Positions 16,258-22,676 of a stretch of DNA of 22,676 bases are shown piece after piece. The DNA comes from an uncultured Alphaproteobacteria bacterium (GTDB taxonomy: Bacteria; Pseudomonadota; Alphaproteobacteria; Caulobacterales; Parvularculaceae). The stretch covers positions 1-22,676 of the forward strand of contig CALAZI010000216.1 in the NCBI GenBank assembly GCA_937895955.1. The letters are read 5' to 3'. The translations under genes and the position numbers were made by a program. Every line of letters begins with the position of its first letter. Position 1 is the first letter of the stretch. The notes under the pieces were generated by a model, which was given only the letters and a program-made list of their open reading frames with translations, searched no databases and had not been told where the DNA came from.

Positions 16258-16310
16258 CAAAAGCGTGAGCCGTAAATTAACCAATAAAATCGACGAAAAA
16301 GGCGCCCGTC

Positions 16311-17234
16311 TCAGCCCCAGGGACCGCGCCGGCGCGCCGCGAAAGGCGATTGGTCGCCGCCGAATGCGGGGTTCGCATGGGCGGTTGAACGTCCCGTCAT
16401 CGCCATCAATTTCTCGATGCGGTTCTGCGTCGAGGGATGGGTTGAGAAAAGATTGTCGGCGCCGCGGCCCGATAGGGGGTTGATGATCATCAATTGACCG
16501 GTTTCGGGATGCATTTCCGCGGTCTCGTTCGGAATGCGCGCCGCGCCATGGCTGATCTTGGCGAGCGCGGAAGCGAGCGCTTCGGGACGCCCCGAGATTT
16601 CCGCGCCGACGCGGTCGGCCTCATATTCGCGCCCGCGGCTAATCGCCATCTGGACGAGCGCGGCGGCGAGCGGGGCGAGGAACATCATCGCAAGCGTTGC
16701 GATGATATTGCCGCCATTATTGCGATTGCCGCCGAAAAAGAGCGCGAAATTGGCGAGCGTCGTGATCGCGCCGGCGATCGTCGCTGTGACGGTCATCGTC
16801 AGCGTGTCGCGGTTCTTCACATGCGCAAGCTCATGCGCCATAACGCCGGCGATTTCCTCTTCATTGAGCATTCGCAGAAGGCCGGTCGTCGCCGCGACGG
16901 CGGCGTTTTCGGGATTTCTGCCCGTCGCGAAGGCGTTCGGCTGATCGGAATCGATGATGGTGATTTTCGGTCGCGGCAGTCCTGCGCCGTCGGCGAGGCG
17001 CTCGACGATCTCGACATAGCGGCGAACGGCGCCCGAGGGGTGCGCGGCGTCGACGATTTCGGCGCGGTACATTCTGAGGACGATCTTGTCGGCATTCCAA
17101 TAGGCGAAAAGGTTCGACGCCGCCGCGAAGCCGAGCGCGAGTAGCATGCCGCCGGCGCCGCCGATCGCATAGCCGATCACGCCGAAGATCGCGGTCAACG
17201 CCGCAATCAGAATGTAAGTCCTCAGATGGCTCAT
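16311..17234 (-). CDS. htpX: Membrane zinc metalloprotease HtpX (M48B)
   Basis: The 307-aa product has N-terminal membrane helices (YILIAALTAIFGVIGYAIGG and MLLALGFAAASNLFAYW). The catalytic zinc motif is HELAH, with H134, E135 and H138. A further pair of hydrophobic helices follows, then SRGREYEADRVGAEI, which supplies the downstream acidic zinc ligand. The SSDQPNAFATG-like segment (DSDQPNAFATGRNP) is typical of HtpX. HtpX degrades misfolded inner-membrane proteins together with FtsH. Length is normal for the family. The start has AGAGGAAA just upstream. The gene is divergent from the SDHAF4-like gene across a 62-bp gap, so the two promoters must overlap or sit very close. Confidence 0.96.
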   Translation of the reverse strand: MSHLRTYILIAALTAIFGVIGYAIGGAGGMLLALGFAAASNLFAYWNADKIVLRMYRAEIVDAAHPSGAVRRYVEIVERLADGAGLPRPKITIIDSDQPNAFATGRNPENAAVAATTGLLRMLNEEEIAGVMAHELAHVKNRDTLTMTVTATIAGAITTLANFALFFGGNRNNGGNIIATLAMMFLAPLAAALVQMAISRGREYEADRVGAEISGRPEALASALAKISHGAARIPNETAEMHPETGQLMIINPLSGRGADNLFSTHPSTQNRIEKLMAMTGRSTAHANPAFGGDQSPFAARRRGPWG

Positions 17235-17296
17235 CGCTTTCCTCTGGCCTGAAACCCTGAGGGGCCTATATGTGAAGCGGCGAAAGGCCCTTCAAT

Positions 17297-17503
17297 ATGA
17301 GCGACAATGGCGAAGACGCGATCGAAGGCGCGGCCCCCGGCGCAACGCTGACGCCGGCGGCGCGGCGCGCGCTCGCCGAAGCGGCCGAGCGGCGGAAAAA
17401 GGCGGCGGCTGACACGCCCCCCGCCGAGCAGGGCGGGCCCGCCGGTCCCGAGCCGACCCGCTATGGCGACTGGGAGCGCAAGGGCCGCGCGGTGGATTTC
17501 TAG
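17297..17503 (+). CDS. DUF1674 / succinate dehydrogenase assembly factor 4-like protein
   Basis: This 68-aa protein ends with the hallmark C-terminal motif GPEPTRYGDWERKGRAVDF (residues 50-68), shared by alphaproteobacterial DUF1674 proteins and mitochondrial SDHAF4 (Sdh8). In mitochondria this factor binds flavinylated SdhA, shields it and promotes assembly with SdhB. The bacterial role is inferred from that. The N-terminal 49 residues are Ala/Glu/Lys-rich and likely disordered, as in the family. AAAGG lies 9 nt before the ATG. No sdh genes are in the window, so it acts away from its presumed target operon. Confidence 0.88.
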   Translation: MSDNGEDAIEGAAPGATLTPAARRALAEAAERRKKAAADTPPAEQGGPAGPEPTRYGDWERKGRAVDF

Positions 17504-17565
17504 AACGGTTTTCCGGCGGCCGACGCTTGCGGAACATTACATGAACGTGCTAGAGAATGCTCGTC

Positions 17566-18003
17566 ATGGTTGCATATCAATCATTATTGCTACCTTTTTT
17601 ATTGGCGGCGCCCGCCGTCGAGGCGGCGGCGGCGGCGGGCGATATTCAGGGCCCGGTTGAGGCTGTCGTCGAACGGGTGGTCGACGGGGATACGGTGCGC
17701 GTCTCAGCGCGCATCTGGGTCGATCAATATGTCAGCGTCTCGGTGCGCCTGAAGAATGTCGACGCGCCCGAGCTTTTCCGCCCGCAATGTCCGGCCGAGA
17801 AGAACAAAGCGCGCGCGGCGAAAGACTTCGTCGAGGCGATGCTCGGCGCAGGCGCGGCGACCCTGCGCGACATAGAGCATGACAAATATGGCGGGCGCGT
17901 CGCGGCGCATCTGGAAACGGCGTCGGGCGAGGATGTCGGAGAGGCGCTTCTCGCCGAAGGGCTCGCCGTCGCGATGGGCGATCCCGATCCCTGGTGCTCA
18001 TAA
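17566..18003 (+). CDS. Exported thermonuclease (staphylococcal nuclease fold, SNc)
   Basis: The 145-aa product has an N-terminal signal peptide (VAYQSLLLPFLLAAPAVEAAA) and one SNase domain. Motifs are VVDGDTV (calcium-binding Asp), VRLKNVDAPE giving R61, D66 and E69 with the exact 35/40/43 spacing of the S. aureus enzyme, and DKYGGRV with R111. The catalytic set therefore appears complete, predicting a Ca2+-dependent nuclease acting on DNA or RNA outside the cytoplasm. AGAGA lies 9 nt before the ATG at 17566; the in-frame ATG at 17557 sits directly on that site and is less likely. The first dozen codons are AT-rich (TCA TTA TTG CTA ... TTT TTA TTG), unlike the GC-rich remainder. Confidence 0.88.
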   Translation: MVAYQSLLLPFLLAAPAVEAAAAAGDIQGPVEAVVERVVDGDTVRVSARIWVDQYVSVSVRLKNVDAPELFRPQCPAEKNKARAAKDFVEAMLGAGAATLRDIEHDKYGGRVAAHLETASGEDVGEALLAEGLAVAMGDPDPWCS

Positions 18004-18113
18004 AGGCTTGCCCTCCGGACACGGATGATCTAGGAAGCGCCTCCCCGCGAATGCGGGCGAAGGAGCATGACATGCAAACGCGCAGCGATATTCGGCTATT
18101 CGCCGTCTGACTG

Positions 18114-18140
18114 CGCCGCCTCTCGATCGGATAGGCGGCG
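18114..18140. terminator. 8-bp hairpin after the thermonuclease gene
   Basis: CGCCGCCT (18114-18121) pairs with AGGCGGCG (18133-18140) with an 11-nt loop containing CGATCG. It sits between the thermonuclease and the PcfJ-like gene. No T-tract follows; it could be a transcript end or leader structure. Confidence 0.3.
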
Positions 18141-18188
18141 TCGTCGACGCGCAACGCCATTCCGAAAATTGAAATCGAGAGAAGACCC

Positions 18189-19220
18189 GTGACGATCCAT
18201 ATTTTAACGGACGCGGTCGCGCCGCCATGCGCGCGTACTGATTTCCATTCGCCGCTGAAATTAAAGAGGGGCGGGCCATATGGCTGGCTGACGCCCTATT
18301 TATCTCTGATGGCGCAAGACAACGCCGCGATCGCGGCGAATATCCTGTCGCTCAATCGCGATGAATTGCATTTCATCGCGATGACGCTCGCCTTTTCTGA
18401 CGATTTGCGGCGCGATCGCGCGCGCCTTGGCGACTTCGCGCGCGCAATAGGAAATCGCCGCCGCGAAGCGATCGTGCGAGAATTCGCGCCGGACGCAGAT
18501 CCTCGTCTCGCGCGTTTCGCATCAAAGCTGGCCGGCAAGCCCTGGCGCGCCGTCACCTATCATCGTCTCGCCGCGCTGGCGGCGGAGCCGCATGCGCGCA
18601 AGACGCTCGGTCATCTGCCGTCGATATCGCGCCGCGATGTCGTCATGCTGTCGCGGTTGCCGGCGGCGTATCGCACGCGCGGCGTATTGCGCATGATCCG
18701 CCGCCGGCGCGATTTTTCGCGCGTTCTCTTTGCAATCGAGATCGTGCGCCGGGTCAGGACCGACCTTTCGGATCGGCAAATTCTCGCCTCCCTGGAGCAT
18801 GCCGAAAGCGATTACATCAGGAGGTGGGTGGACGCCCATTATGAGCGTCTCCCTTTTCCGCCGGCCCCGACCGGCGCGCTCAGCGACGGGCGGGGCGGCG
18901 TCTTGCGCCCCATACTTTCCGGCGCAGAGCTGAAACGCGCAGGTTTTGAATTCGATAATTGCGTTTTCGATTACATTCCGCGCGCCGCCAGCGGGGCCAT
19001 CGTCTTTTATCGTTATGATCGGGACGACATCAAAATCGCCGCGATCAAGTTGCTCCCTGTTGCAGGGCTCGGCTGGGCGATCGACGAGATTTCCGGGCCG
19101 CAAAATAACCCGGTGTCGGGCGCGGATCGTCTGGCGATCATCGGCGCTTTCGCCGCCGCCGGCGTCCGAGCGCCGCCGCAAGCCTATTCGGAGCACTGTA
19201 ATTACGACCTCGAATGGTGA
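18189..19220 (+). CDS. Protein with PcfJ-like C-terminal motif, function unknown
   Basis: The 343-aa product has an N-terminal half that is helical and Arg-rich, with no signal peptide or membrane segment. The C-terminal third (about 245-330) reads LSGAELKRAGFEFDNCVFDY, then AIVFYRYDR, AAIKLL and WAIDEISGPQNNPVS. The order Cys-Val followed by Tyr, a strand, a polar strand and a Q/GxxN turn resembles the PcfJ domain (a 'hCV..Y ... atIel ... Q..G..N' pattern) found on conjugative plasmids and phages, whose biochemical role is unclear. The match is judged by eye. The start is GTG 18189 with GAGAGAAG close upstream; ATG 18309 (MAQDNAAIA) is an alternative. Codon use is host-like and no mobile genes adjoin it. 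It could instead belong to an unnamed alphaproteobacterial family. Confidence 0.6.
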   Translation: MTIHILTDAVAPPCARTDFHSPLKLKRGGPYGWLTPYLSLMAQDNAAIAANILSLNRDELHFIAMTLAFSDDLRRDRARLGDFARAIGNRRREAIVREFAPDADPRLARFASKLAGKPWRAVTYHRLAALAAEPHARKTLGHLPSISRRDVVMLSRLPAAYRTRGVLRMIRRRRDFSRVLFAIEIVRRVRTDLSDRQILASLEHAESDYIRRWVDAHYERLPFPPAPTGALSDGRGGVLRPILSGAELKRAGFEFDNCVFDYIPRAASGAIVFYRYDRDDIKIAAIKLLPVAGLGWAIDEISGPQNNPVSGADRLAIIGAFAAAGVRAPPQAYSEHCNYDLEW

Positions 19221-19340
19221 GTAAGCGCTCACTTGCTACGCATTAACCCTCTAACGCCTTGTTTTCAGAGCGTCGGGCGAAGTTATCCCCCTACTTATCC
19301 CACACCTTCGCGGCGGCCTTATGATGCTTGTTCAATCGCT

Positions 19341-19437
19341 GTCATTCCGGGGCGCTCTGAAAGAGCGAACCCGGAATCCATGACGGCTGTCAGGGGCGGG
19401 ATTCCGGGTTCAGCGCTGCGCGCCGTCCAGGAATGAC
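19341..19437. repeat. 97-bp palindromic repeat element (REP/MITE-like)
   Basis: The element is bounded by GTCATTCC (19341-19348) and GGAATGAC (19430-19437), exact inverted ends. Inside, GAACCCGGAATCC (19367-19379) and GGATTCCGGGTTC (19399-19411) are perfect 13-bp inverted repeats. A side hairpin CGCTCT-GAA-AGAGCG lies in the left arm, and a GCGC-rich side arm in the right. This many-armed layout, starting GTCATTCCGGGGCGC, matches short intergenic repeats I recall as common in alphaproteobacterial genomes. It has no coding capacity. Only one copy is in this window. Confidence 0.8.
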
Positions 19438-19597
19438 AATGGAAAGGCCGCGCGGACGCCCGCGCGCTGGAAAGGAGGATGCGCATGATCAAAACAAACG
19501 CCGCCGAACACGCGCATTCGCCTGTCTCGGCGCGGTTCCGCAAAATCCGTACAAAACCGCTGGACTCCGCATGCGCAAAGGATTCGAGCCGGCAAGC

Positions 19598-19639
19598 GCG
19601 CGGCGGAAAATGCGGCAAATGCGGAAAAATCCGCCGCGC
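19598..19639 (-). terminator. 10-bp hairpin directly after the 438-aa gene
   Basis: GCGCGGCGGA (19598-19607) and TCCGCCGCGC (19630-19639) are perfect complements with a 22-nt loop made of ATGCGGCAA-like repeats. On the minus strand it starts 1 nt after the TAG stop of the exported 438-aa protein gene, and the loop contributes T-rich runs. Position and strength suggest transcription termination, although no T-tract follows the outer stem. Confidence 0.45.
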
Positions 19640-19640
19640 C

Positions 19641-20957
19641 CTAACGATAGAATGTCGTCTCGGCGCCGGTGAAGGCCCAGGGCTCGGGCAGGTCGATGCA
19701 GCGCATCGCCTCGCCGCGCGCCTCGATGCGCATCAAGGGCGCGGCCGCATTATGATCGACCGAAAGAAGGAGAACGCCGTTAATCCGCGGACCGACGAAA
19801 TTCGCGCGCAATCCTTCATAGCAATAAAACTCGCCGGGCCGCACCTTGTCGAACGGCGCGTTGATGCGTCCGTCCGCCTGGTCGAAGGTGAGGAAATCGC
19901 GCGCCGCTTCCTCGCGCGCCTCTTCAAGCATCGGATTGAGCCCGACCATGTCCGCCGTCAGCGATCTGACGCGCCCGTGCAGCGCGAAGATGAGACGGTC
20001 GGGATCGATCGCGTCCGGCGCCAAAGCGATCGCGCTCACTTTTGTCGTGCGGCCGTTATGCGAGGCGTCGGTGAACCAGGCGCCCTGCGCGGAGCCGGCG
20101 ATATCGACGAGCGCTGCGCGGCAGGCGTTTTCGCCCTTCGCGCGGCGCATGCCCCAGGCGTCGCCGAGCTTGGCTTTCCAGTCGCCGGCGAGCGGGCTCG
20201 GCAGATAGTCGAGCGGGCATTGCGAGCGGCTCGGATCGTCGGCGATCGCTTCAAGCACCGCCGGCGGTGCCGAAATCGCGACGCCTTCCGCATACGGATT
20301 GCCGCGATAGCGTTCGGGGCGTTCGAGCGCGGCGGCGGGCGCGCCCCTGTCTTCAAGAATGACGTCGAATCCGTCGGCGCGGCCGAGCGATTCGCCCTGC
20401 CGCACGCGGATCAGCGTCTTGGCGGCGAGGTGATCCGGGCCGCCGATTTCGGCGAAGCTCGCAAGCCCGCCGGCGCGCTTGATGATGTCCGCGTCGATCG
20501 CGTCGAGATCGTCATATTTGACGATGACGGTCTCGCAAATCTGCAGTTTCAGCGACCAGCTTTCGCGCGCCGCGCCGCCTTCGGCGTCGCGGATCGTGCG
20601 CCGTTCGACGGCGACGATATCGGCTCGCGCCGGCGCGCGCGCGCTCGTCACGCGGCGCTCGAATACGGTTTCGCCCTTGCGCGTGTTGAGACGGATCGCC
20701 GGCGCGGGCAATTGCTCGCCGGGCGCCGTCACCTCGCCGAGCGGGGAGACGGAAAGAATGTCGTCGAACGGCGCGAACGCCTCCTTGAGGATCGGCGCGC
20801 CTTTCTCGCAAGCGCGCATCGCCGCCGGGGCGGGATCGGTTTTGAGCGCCGCCGCGCGCCGTCCGGCGTCGCGGCCGGCGTCGGGTTTGGCGATGATGAG
20901 GCCGAGCAGCGCCGCCGCAAGGACGCTCGCCGCCAGCCGCATGAAATGCTCGGACAT
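19641..20957 (-). CDS. Exported protein of uncertain function, possibly M23-like barrel
   Basis: The 438-aa product begins with a short cytoplasmic tail and hydrophobic segment (MRLAASVLAAALLGLIIA), a signal peptide or anchor, so it acts at or beyond the inner membrane. I recognise no named family with certainty. A region about 45-190 (FDDILSVSPLGEV, then CETVIVKYDDLDAIDADIIKRAGG, then KTLIRVRQGESLGRADGFDVIL) recalls the beta-barrel of M23 peptidase-like proteins but lacks their HxxxD and HxH zinc motifs. The middle reads SQCPLDYLPSPL and later DIAGSAQGAWF, a pairing I associate with exported hypothetical proteins carrying such a barrel. Cysteines at several points suggest disulfides. The ATG at 20957 has GGCGGGG upstream; the frame is open further up but is then unlike protein. 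It is divergent from the YpfJ-type gene. Confidence 0.7.
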   Translation of the reverse strand: MSEHFMRLAASVLAAALLGLIIAKPDAGRDAGRRAAALKTDPAPAAMRACEKGAPILKEAFAPFDDILSVSPLGEVTAPGEQLPAPAIRLNTRKGETVFERRVTSARAPARADIVAVERRTIRDAEGGAARESWSLKLQICETVIVKYDDLDAIDADIIKRAGGLASFAEIGGPDHLAAKTLIRVRQGESLGRADGFDVILEDRGAPAAALERPERYRGNPYAEGVAISAPPAVLEAIADDPSRSQCPLDYLPSPLAGDWKAKLGDAWGMRRAKGENACRAALVDIAGSAQGAWFTDASHNGRTTKVSAIALAPDAIDPDRLIFALHGRVRSLTADMVGLNPMLEEAREEAARDFLTFDQADGRINAPFDKVRPGEFYCYEGLRANFVGPRINGVLLLSVDHNAAAPLMRIEARGEAMRCIDLPEPWAFTGAETTFYR

Positions 20958-20998
20958 TATCCCCGCCTCTTGCGCCCCCAAGCCGCAACCCAACCTCG

Positions 20999-21014
20999 CG
21001 GCGCCAAGGCGCCG
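20999..21014. repeat. Short GC palindrome in divergent intergenic region
   Basis: CGGCGCC-AA-GGCGCCG is a 7-bp perfect inverted repeat with a 2-nt centre, 42 bp upstream of the 438-aa gene's start codon. The near-continuous dyad could be a repressor site or simply reflect GC-rich sequence. Confidence 0.3.
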
Positions 21015-21098
21015 AGTCAAGGAACGCCCGCCCCTGCCGGCGCCGGCCCGCCGCCTTCTTGGCGCCGCGTTGCCGGCGCGCCTCACCCGGCGGCCCGC

Positions 21099-21106
21099 TT
21101 AACCAT
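21099..21106 (+). promoter_or_regulatory. TTAACCAT half-site upstream of YpfJ-type gene
   Basis: The octamer TTAACCAT, described as a CtrA half-site motif in Caulobacter, lies 67 bp before the metallopeptidase ATG, in the gap between divergent genes. A second TTAA at the right spacing is absent. The match could be by chance. Confidence 0.25.
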
Positions 21107-21173
21107 CGGCTCGACAATGAGGGGCCGACTGGCGATAGTTTGCGCGTCTTGGTTGCATGACGGGGTTGATCCG

Positions 21174-22049
21174 ATGGTGAAATGGCGCGGCCGCAAGGGC
21201 AGCGAAAATGTCGAGGACCGGCGCGGCGCCGCCGCCGGGATGTCAGGGCTTTTGATCCTGCTCCTGCGGTTCGTGTTCAGCCGCTTCGGGTTCGGCGGGA
21301 TCATCGTTCTGGTCGGCGGGTTCTTTGCGCTTCGCGCTATCGGCGTCGATCCGCTCGCGCTGCTCGCCGGGCAGCAGCAGGGATCGACGCAGATCTCCGC
21401 TGAAGATCAGGAAGCCTATGATTTCTCCTCCGTGGTGCTCGCCGAGACGGAGAAGACGTGGACGGAGATTTTCACTGAGAACGGCGCGCAATACCAGCCG
21501 CCGGTGCTCGTCGTTTACACCGGACAAACGCAAACCGGATGCGGTTACGGCTCCGCCGCGGCGGGACCGTTTTACTGCCCGCTCGACCGCAAGGTTTATC
21601 TCGATACGAGTTTCTTCCGCGAATTGTCGCAGCGTTTCGGCGCGTCGGGAGATTTCGCCGGCGCTTACGTCATCGCCCATGAAGTCGGTCATCACGTGCA
21701 GACGATCACCGGAATCGCCGATGACGTGCGTCAGGCGCAATCGCGCGCAAGCCAAGAGGCGCAGAACCAGCTGCAGGTCATGATGGAATTGCAGGCGGAC
21801 TGTTACGCCGGCCTGTGGGCGCGACACGCCGACAAATACTCAGGCTTCCTCGATGACGGCGACATCGAAGAGGGACTGCGCGCGGCGGCGGCGATCGGCG
21901 ACGACACGCTGCAGAAAAACGCAGGCCGGCGCGTGACGCCGGAAAGCTTCACGCACGGCTCGTCCGAACAGCGCGTCAGATGGTTCACAATCGGCTATCG
22001 GCAGGGTGACGTCGGCGCCTGCGACACGTTCAACGCCGGGGCGCTCTAG
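21174..22049 (+). CDS. YpfJ-type neutral zinc metallopeptidase (PF04228)
   Basis: The 291-aa product starts MVKWRGRKGSENVEDRRG, the charged N-terminus typical of the YpfJ/KPN_02809 family. A hydrophobic membrane segment follows at about residues 24-53. The extracytoplasmic domain has YTGQTQTGCGYGSAAAGPFYCPLDRKVYLD. The zinc motif is HEVGH (H169, E170, H173), and the downstream ligand is in MELQADCYAGLWARH (E205). Family members are predicted membrane-anchored peptidases of unknown substrate. Length is normal. The ATG at 21174 has a GGGG site upstream; the longer open frame extending left is antisense to the 438-aa gene and is not real. Its stop lies 1 bp from the trkH stop on the opposite strand. 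Confidence 0.93.
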   Translation: MVKWRGRKGSENVEDRRGAAAGMSGLLILLLRFVFSRFGFGGIIVLVGGFFALRAIGVDPLALLAGQQQGSTQISAEDQEAYDFSSVVLAETEKTWTEIFTENGAQYQPPVLVVYTGQTQTGCGYGSAAAGPFYCPLDRKVYLDTSFFRELSQRFGASGDFAGAYVIAHEVGHHVQTITGIADDVRQAQSRASQEAQNQLQVMMELQADCYAGLWARHADKYSGFLDDGDIEEGLRAAAAIGDDTLQKNAGRRVTPESFTHGSSEQRVRWFTIGYRQGDVGACDTFNAGAL

Positions 22050-22050
22050 G

Positions 22051-22676
22051 TCATTTTCGCCAGAAATAGGGCGAGATGAGAACGAGCAGGGTGAAGAATT
22101 CGAGCCGCCCGAGCAGCATGCCGAGCGACATCGCCCATTTTGCGCTGTCCGGCAGGGAGGCGAAATTCGTCGAAGGGCCGACGGTTTCGCCGAGACCGGG
22201 CCCGACATTCGCGATCGATGTCGCGGCGGAGGAAAGCGCGGTGATGGTGTCGAGGCCGAGCGCAGAGAGGATGACGGCGAGCGTTGCGAAGCTCGCGAAA
22301 TAGACGAAGAAAAAACTGAGGACCGAGGTGAAGACTTCTTCACTGATCGGCCGGCCGTTGTAATGCGCGACAAAGACGCCGTTCGGATGCGAAAGCTTGC
22401 GCGCGTAGACGTTCATCGCCGCGAGCGCGACCTGAAAGCGGAAGATTTTCATCCCGCAGGACGTTGAGCCGGCGCAGCCGCCGATGAACTGGATGGCGAA
22501 GAAAAAGCCGATCGCGAAACCGCCCCAGGCGCTGTAATCGGCGGTGGCGAATCCGGTGCCGGTCATGACCGAGACGACATTGAAGATCGCGAGACGGAAT
22601 GCGATCAGCGGATCGACGTCGAAACGCGCATAGACGTAGAACAGCATGATCAGCGTCAAAAGCGCGATCAGGCCGA
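22051..22676 (-). CDS. trkH: TrkH-family potassium transporter, C-terminal part
   Basis: The gene runs off the right edge of the window; only about 208 C-terminal residues are seen. They cover the third and fourth selectivity-filter repeats, with MTGTGFATADYSAWG and TSIANVGPGLG, between membrane helices. The connecting segment is FIGGCAGSTSCGMKIFRFQV, diagnostic for TrkH/KtrB, and the end is LGRLEFFTLLVLISPYFWRK, the usual TrkH C-terminus. TrkH forms a K+ channel gated by the cytoplasmic NAD-binding protein TrkA, which is not in this window. The frame stays open from the stop (TGA at 22053-22051) to the edge without interruption. Confidence 0.93.
   Translation of the reverse strand, partial: GLIALLTLIMLFYVYARFDVDPLIAFRLAIFNVVSVMTGTGFATADYSAWGGFAIGFFFAIQFIGGCAGSTSCGMKIFRFQVALAAMNVYARKLSHPNGVFVAHYNGRPISEEVFTSVLSFFFVYFASFATLAVILSALGLDTITALSSAATSIANVGPGLGETVGPSTNFASLPDSAKWAMSLGMLLGRLEFFTLLVLISPYFWRK

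Larger units (their letters stand above)
19221..19640. other. Gene-free stretch with palindromic repeat
   Basis: No host-like coding frame is seen here. The stretch holds a palindromic repeat (19341-19437), two weak DnaA-box-like words (GTTATCCCC and CTTATCCCA near 19280-19300), a perfect Shine-Dalgarno-like AAAGGAGG at 19471-19478 without a convincing gene after it, and a hairpin at its right end (19598-19639). Confidence 0.65.

Noticed and set aside
16272..16279. TTAACCAA, one mismatch from the CtrA half-site, between htpX and the GT-C-like gene.
   Set aside because: There is no second half at N7 spacing, and the surrounding AT-rich sequence makes a chance match likely.
18040..18060. Small CCCGC/GCGGG hairpin after the thermonuclease gene.
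   Set aside because: It has only 5 bp, no T-tract and no second copy in the window, so it is within chance for GC-rich DNA.
19245..19290. TAAC ... GTTA words suggesting an integron attC site.
   Set aside because: The outer half-sites do not fit RYYYAAC and GTTRRRY fully, the expected inner pairing is absent and there is no integrase gene.
19278..19302. Two DnaA-box-like words suggesting a replication origin.
   Set aside because: Each has two or more mismatches to TTATCCACA, and there is no AT-rich unwinding region or dnaA, gidA or hemE gene nearby.
19479..21173. Very long plus-strand frame, preceded by a perfect AAAGGAGG and an ATG at 19485, running into the YpfJ-type gene (about 855 codons in total).
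   Set aside because: It is antisense to the 438-aa gene, its translation is the Arg/Ala/Asp-rich low-quality type expected of a mirror frame, and the YpfJ family starts at 21174. The Shine-Dalgarno match alone is not enough.

Overview
The window is high-GC DNA with strong codon bias and tightly packed genes. It looks like a free-living alphaproteobacterium. The supporting signs are a DUF1674/SDHAF4-type protein (a family shared by alphaproteobacteria and mitochondria), a stator operon preceded by two CtrA-like TTAA-N7-TTAA boxes, and a roughly 97-bp palindromic repeat starting GTCATTCC of a kind I recall from this class. I cannot name the genus. Almost every gene looks like ordinary chromosomal gene content. 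I see no transposase, integrase, phage gene, CRISPR array or defence island.

Layout. 1-55 is the 3' part of a tRNA-Thr(CGT). 56-407 is a lower-GC stretch with no convincing gene, leading into a short SRPBCC-fold gene (408-797) that seems to lack its normal N-terminus. 963-2938 is a two-gene set: an exported DUF4331 protein and a TPR lipoprotein. 3111-7353 is an RND efflux adaptor and permease with no outer-membrane channel gene, followed 67 bp later by DNA polymerase I (polA, 7421-10204). Facing polA is an exported S9 prolyl-oligopeptidase-type enzyme (10403-12424, minus). Upstream of it on the same strand is a MotA/MotB stator pair of the PomA/PomB type, overlapping by 4 nt (12519-14137). 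A GT-C-like multipass membrane protein (14246-16165) and the membrane protease HtpX (16311-17234) are also on the minus strand.

From 17297 the plus strand carries the SDHAF4-like factor, an exported thermonuclease and a 343-aa protein with a PcfJ-like C-terminal motif. A 420-bp gene-free stretch (19221-19640) holds the palindromic repeat. A 438-aa exported protein of uncertain function (minus) is divergent from a YpfJ-type zinc metallopeptidase (plus). The window ends inside a trkH potassium-transporter gene on the minus strand.

Much of the content is envelope biology: efflux, motility stator, membrane proteases, exported peptidases and K+ uptake. I do not find one obvious undescribed multi-gene system. 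The points most worth checking are the paired CtrA-like boxes in front of the stator genes, the orphan PcfJ-like protein, the damaged SRPBCC gene beside the tRNA, the hairpin over the start codon of the TPR lipoprotein, and the unrecognised 438-aa exported protein.
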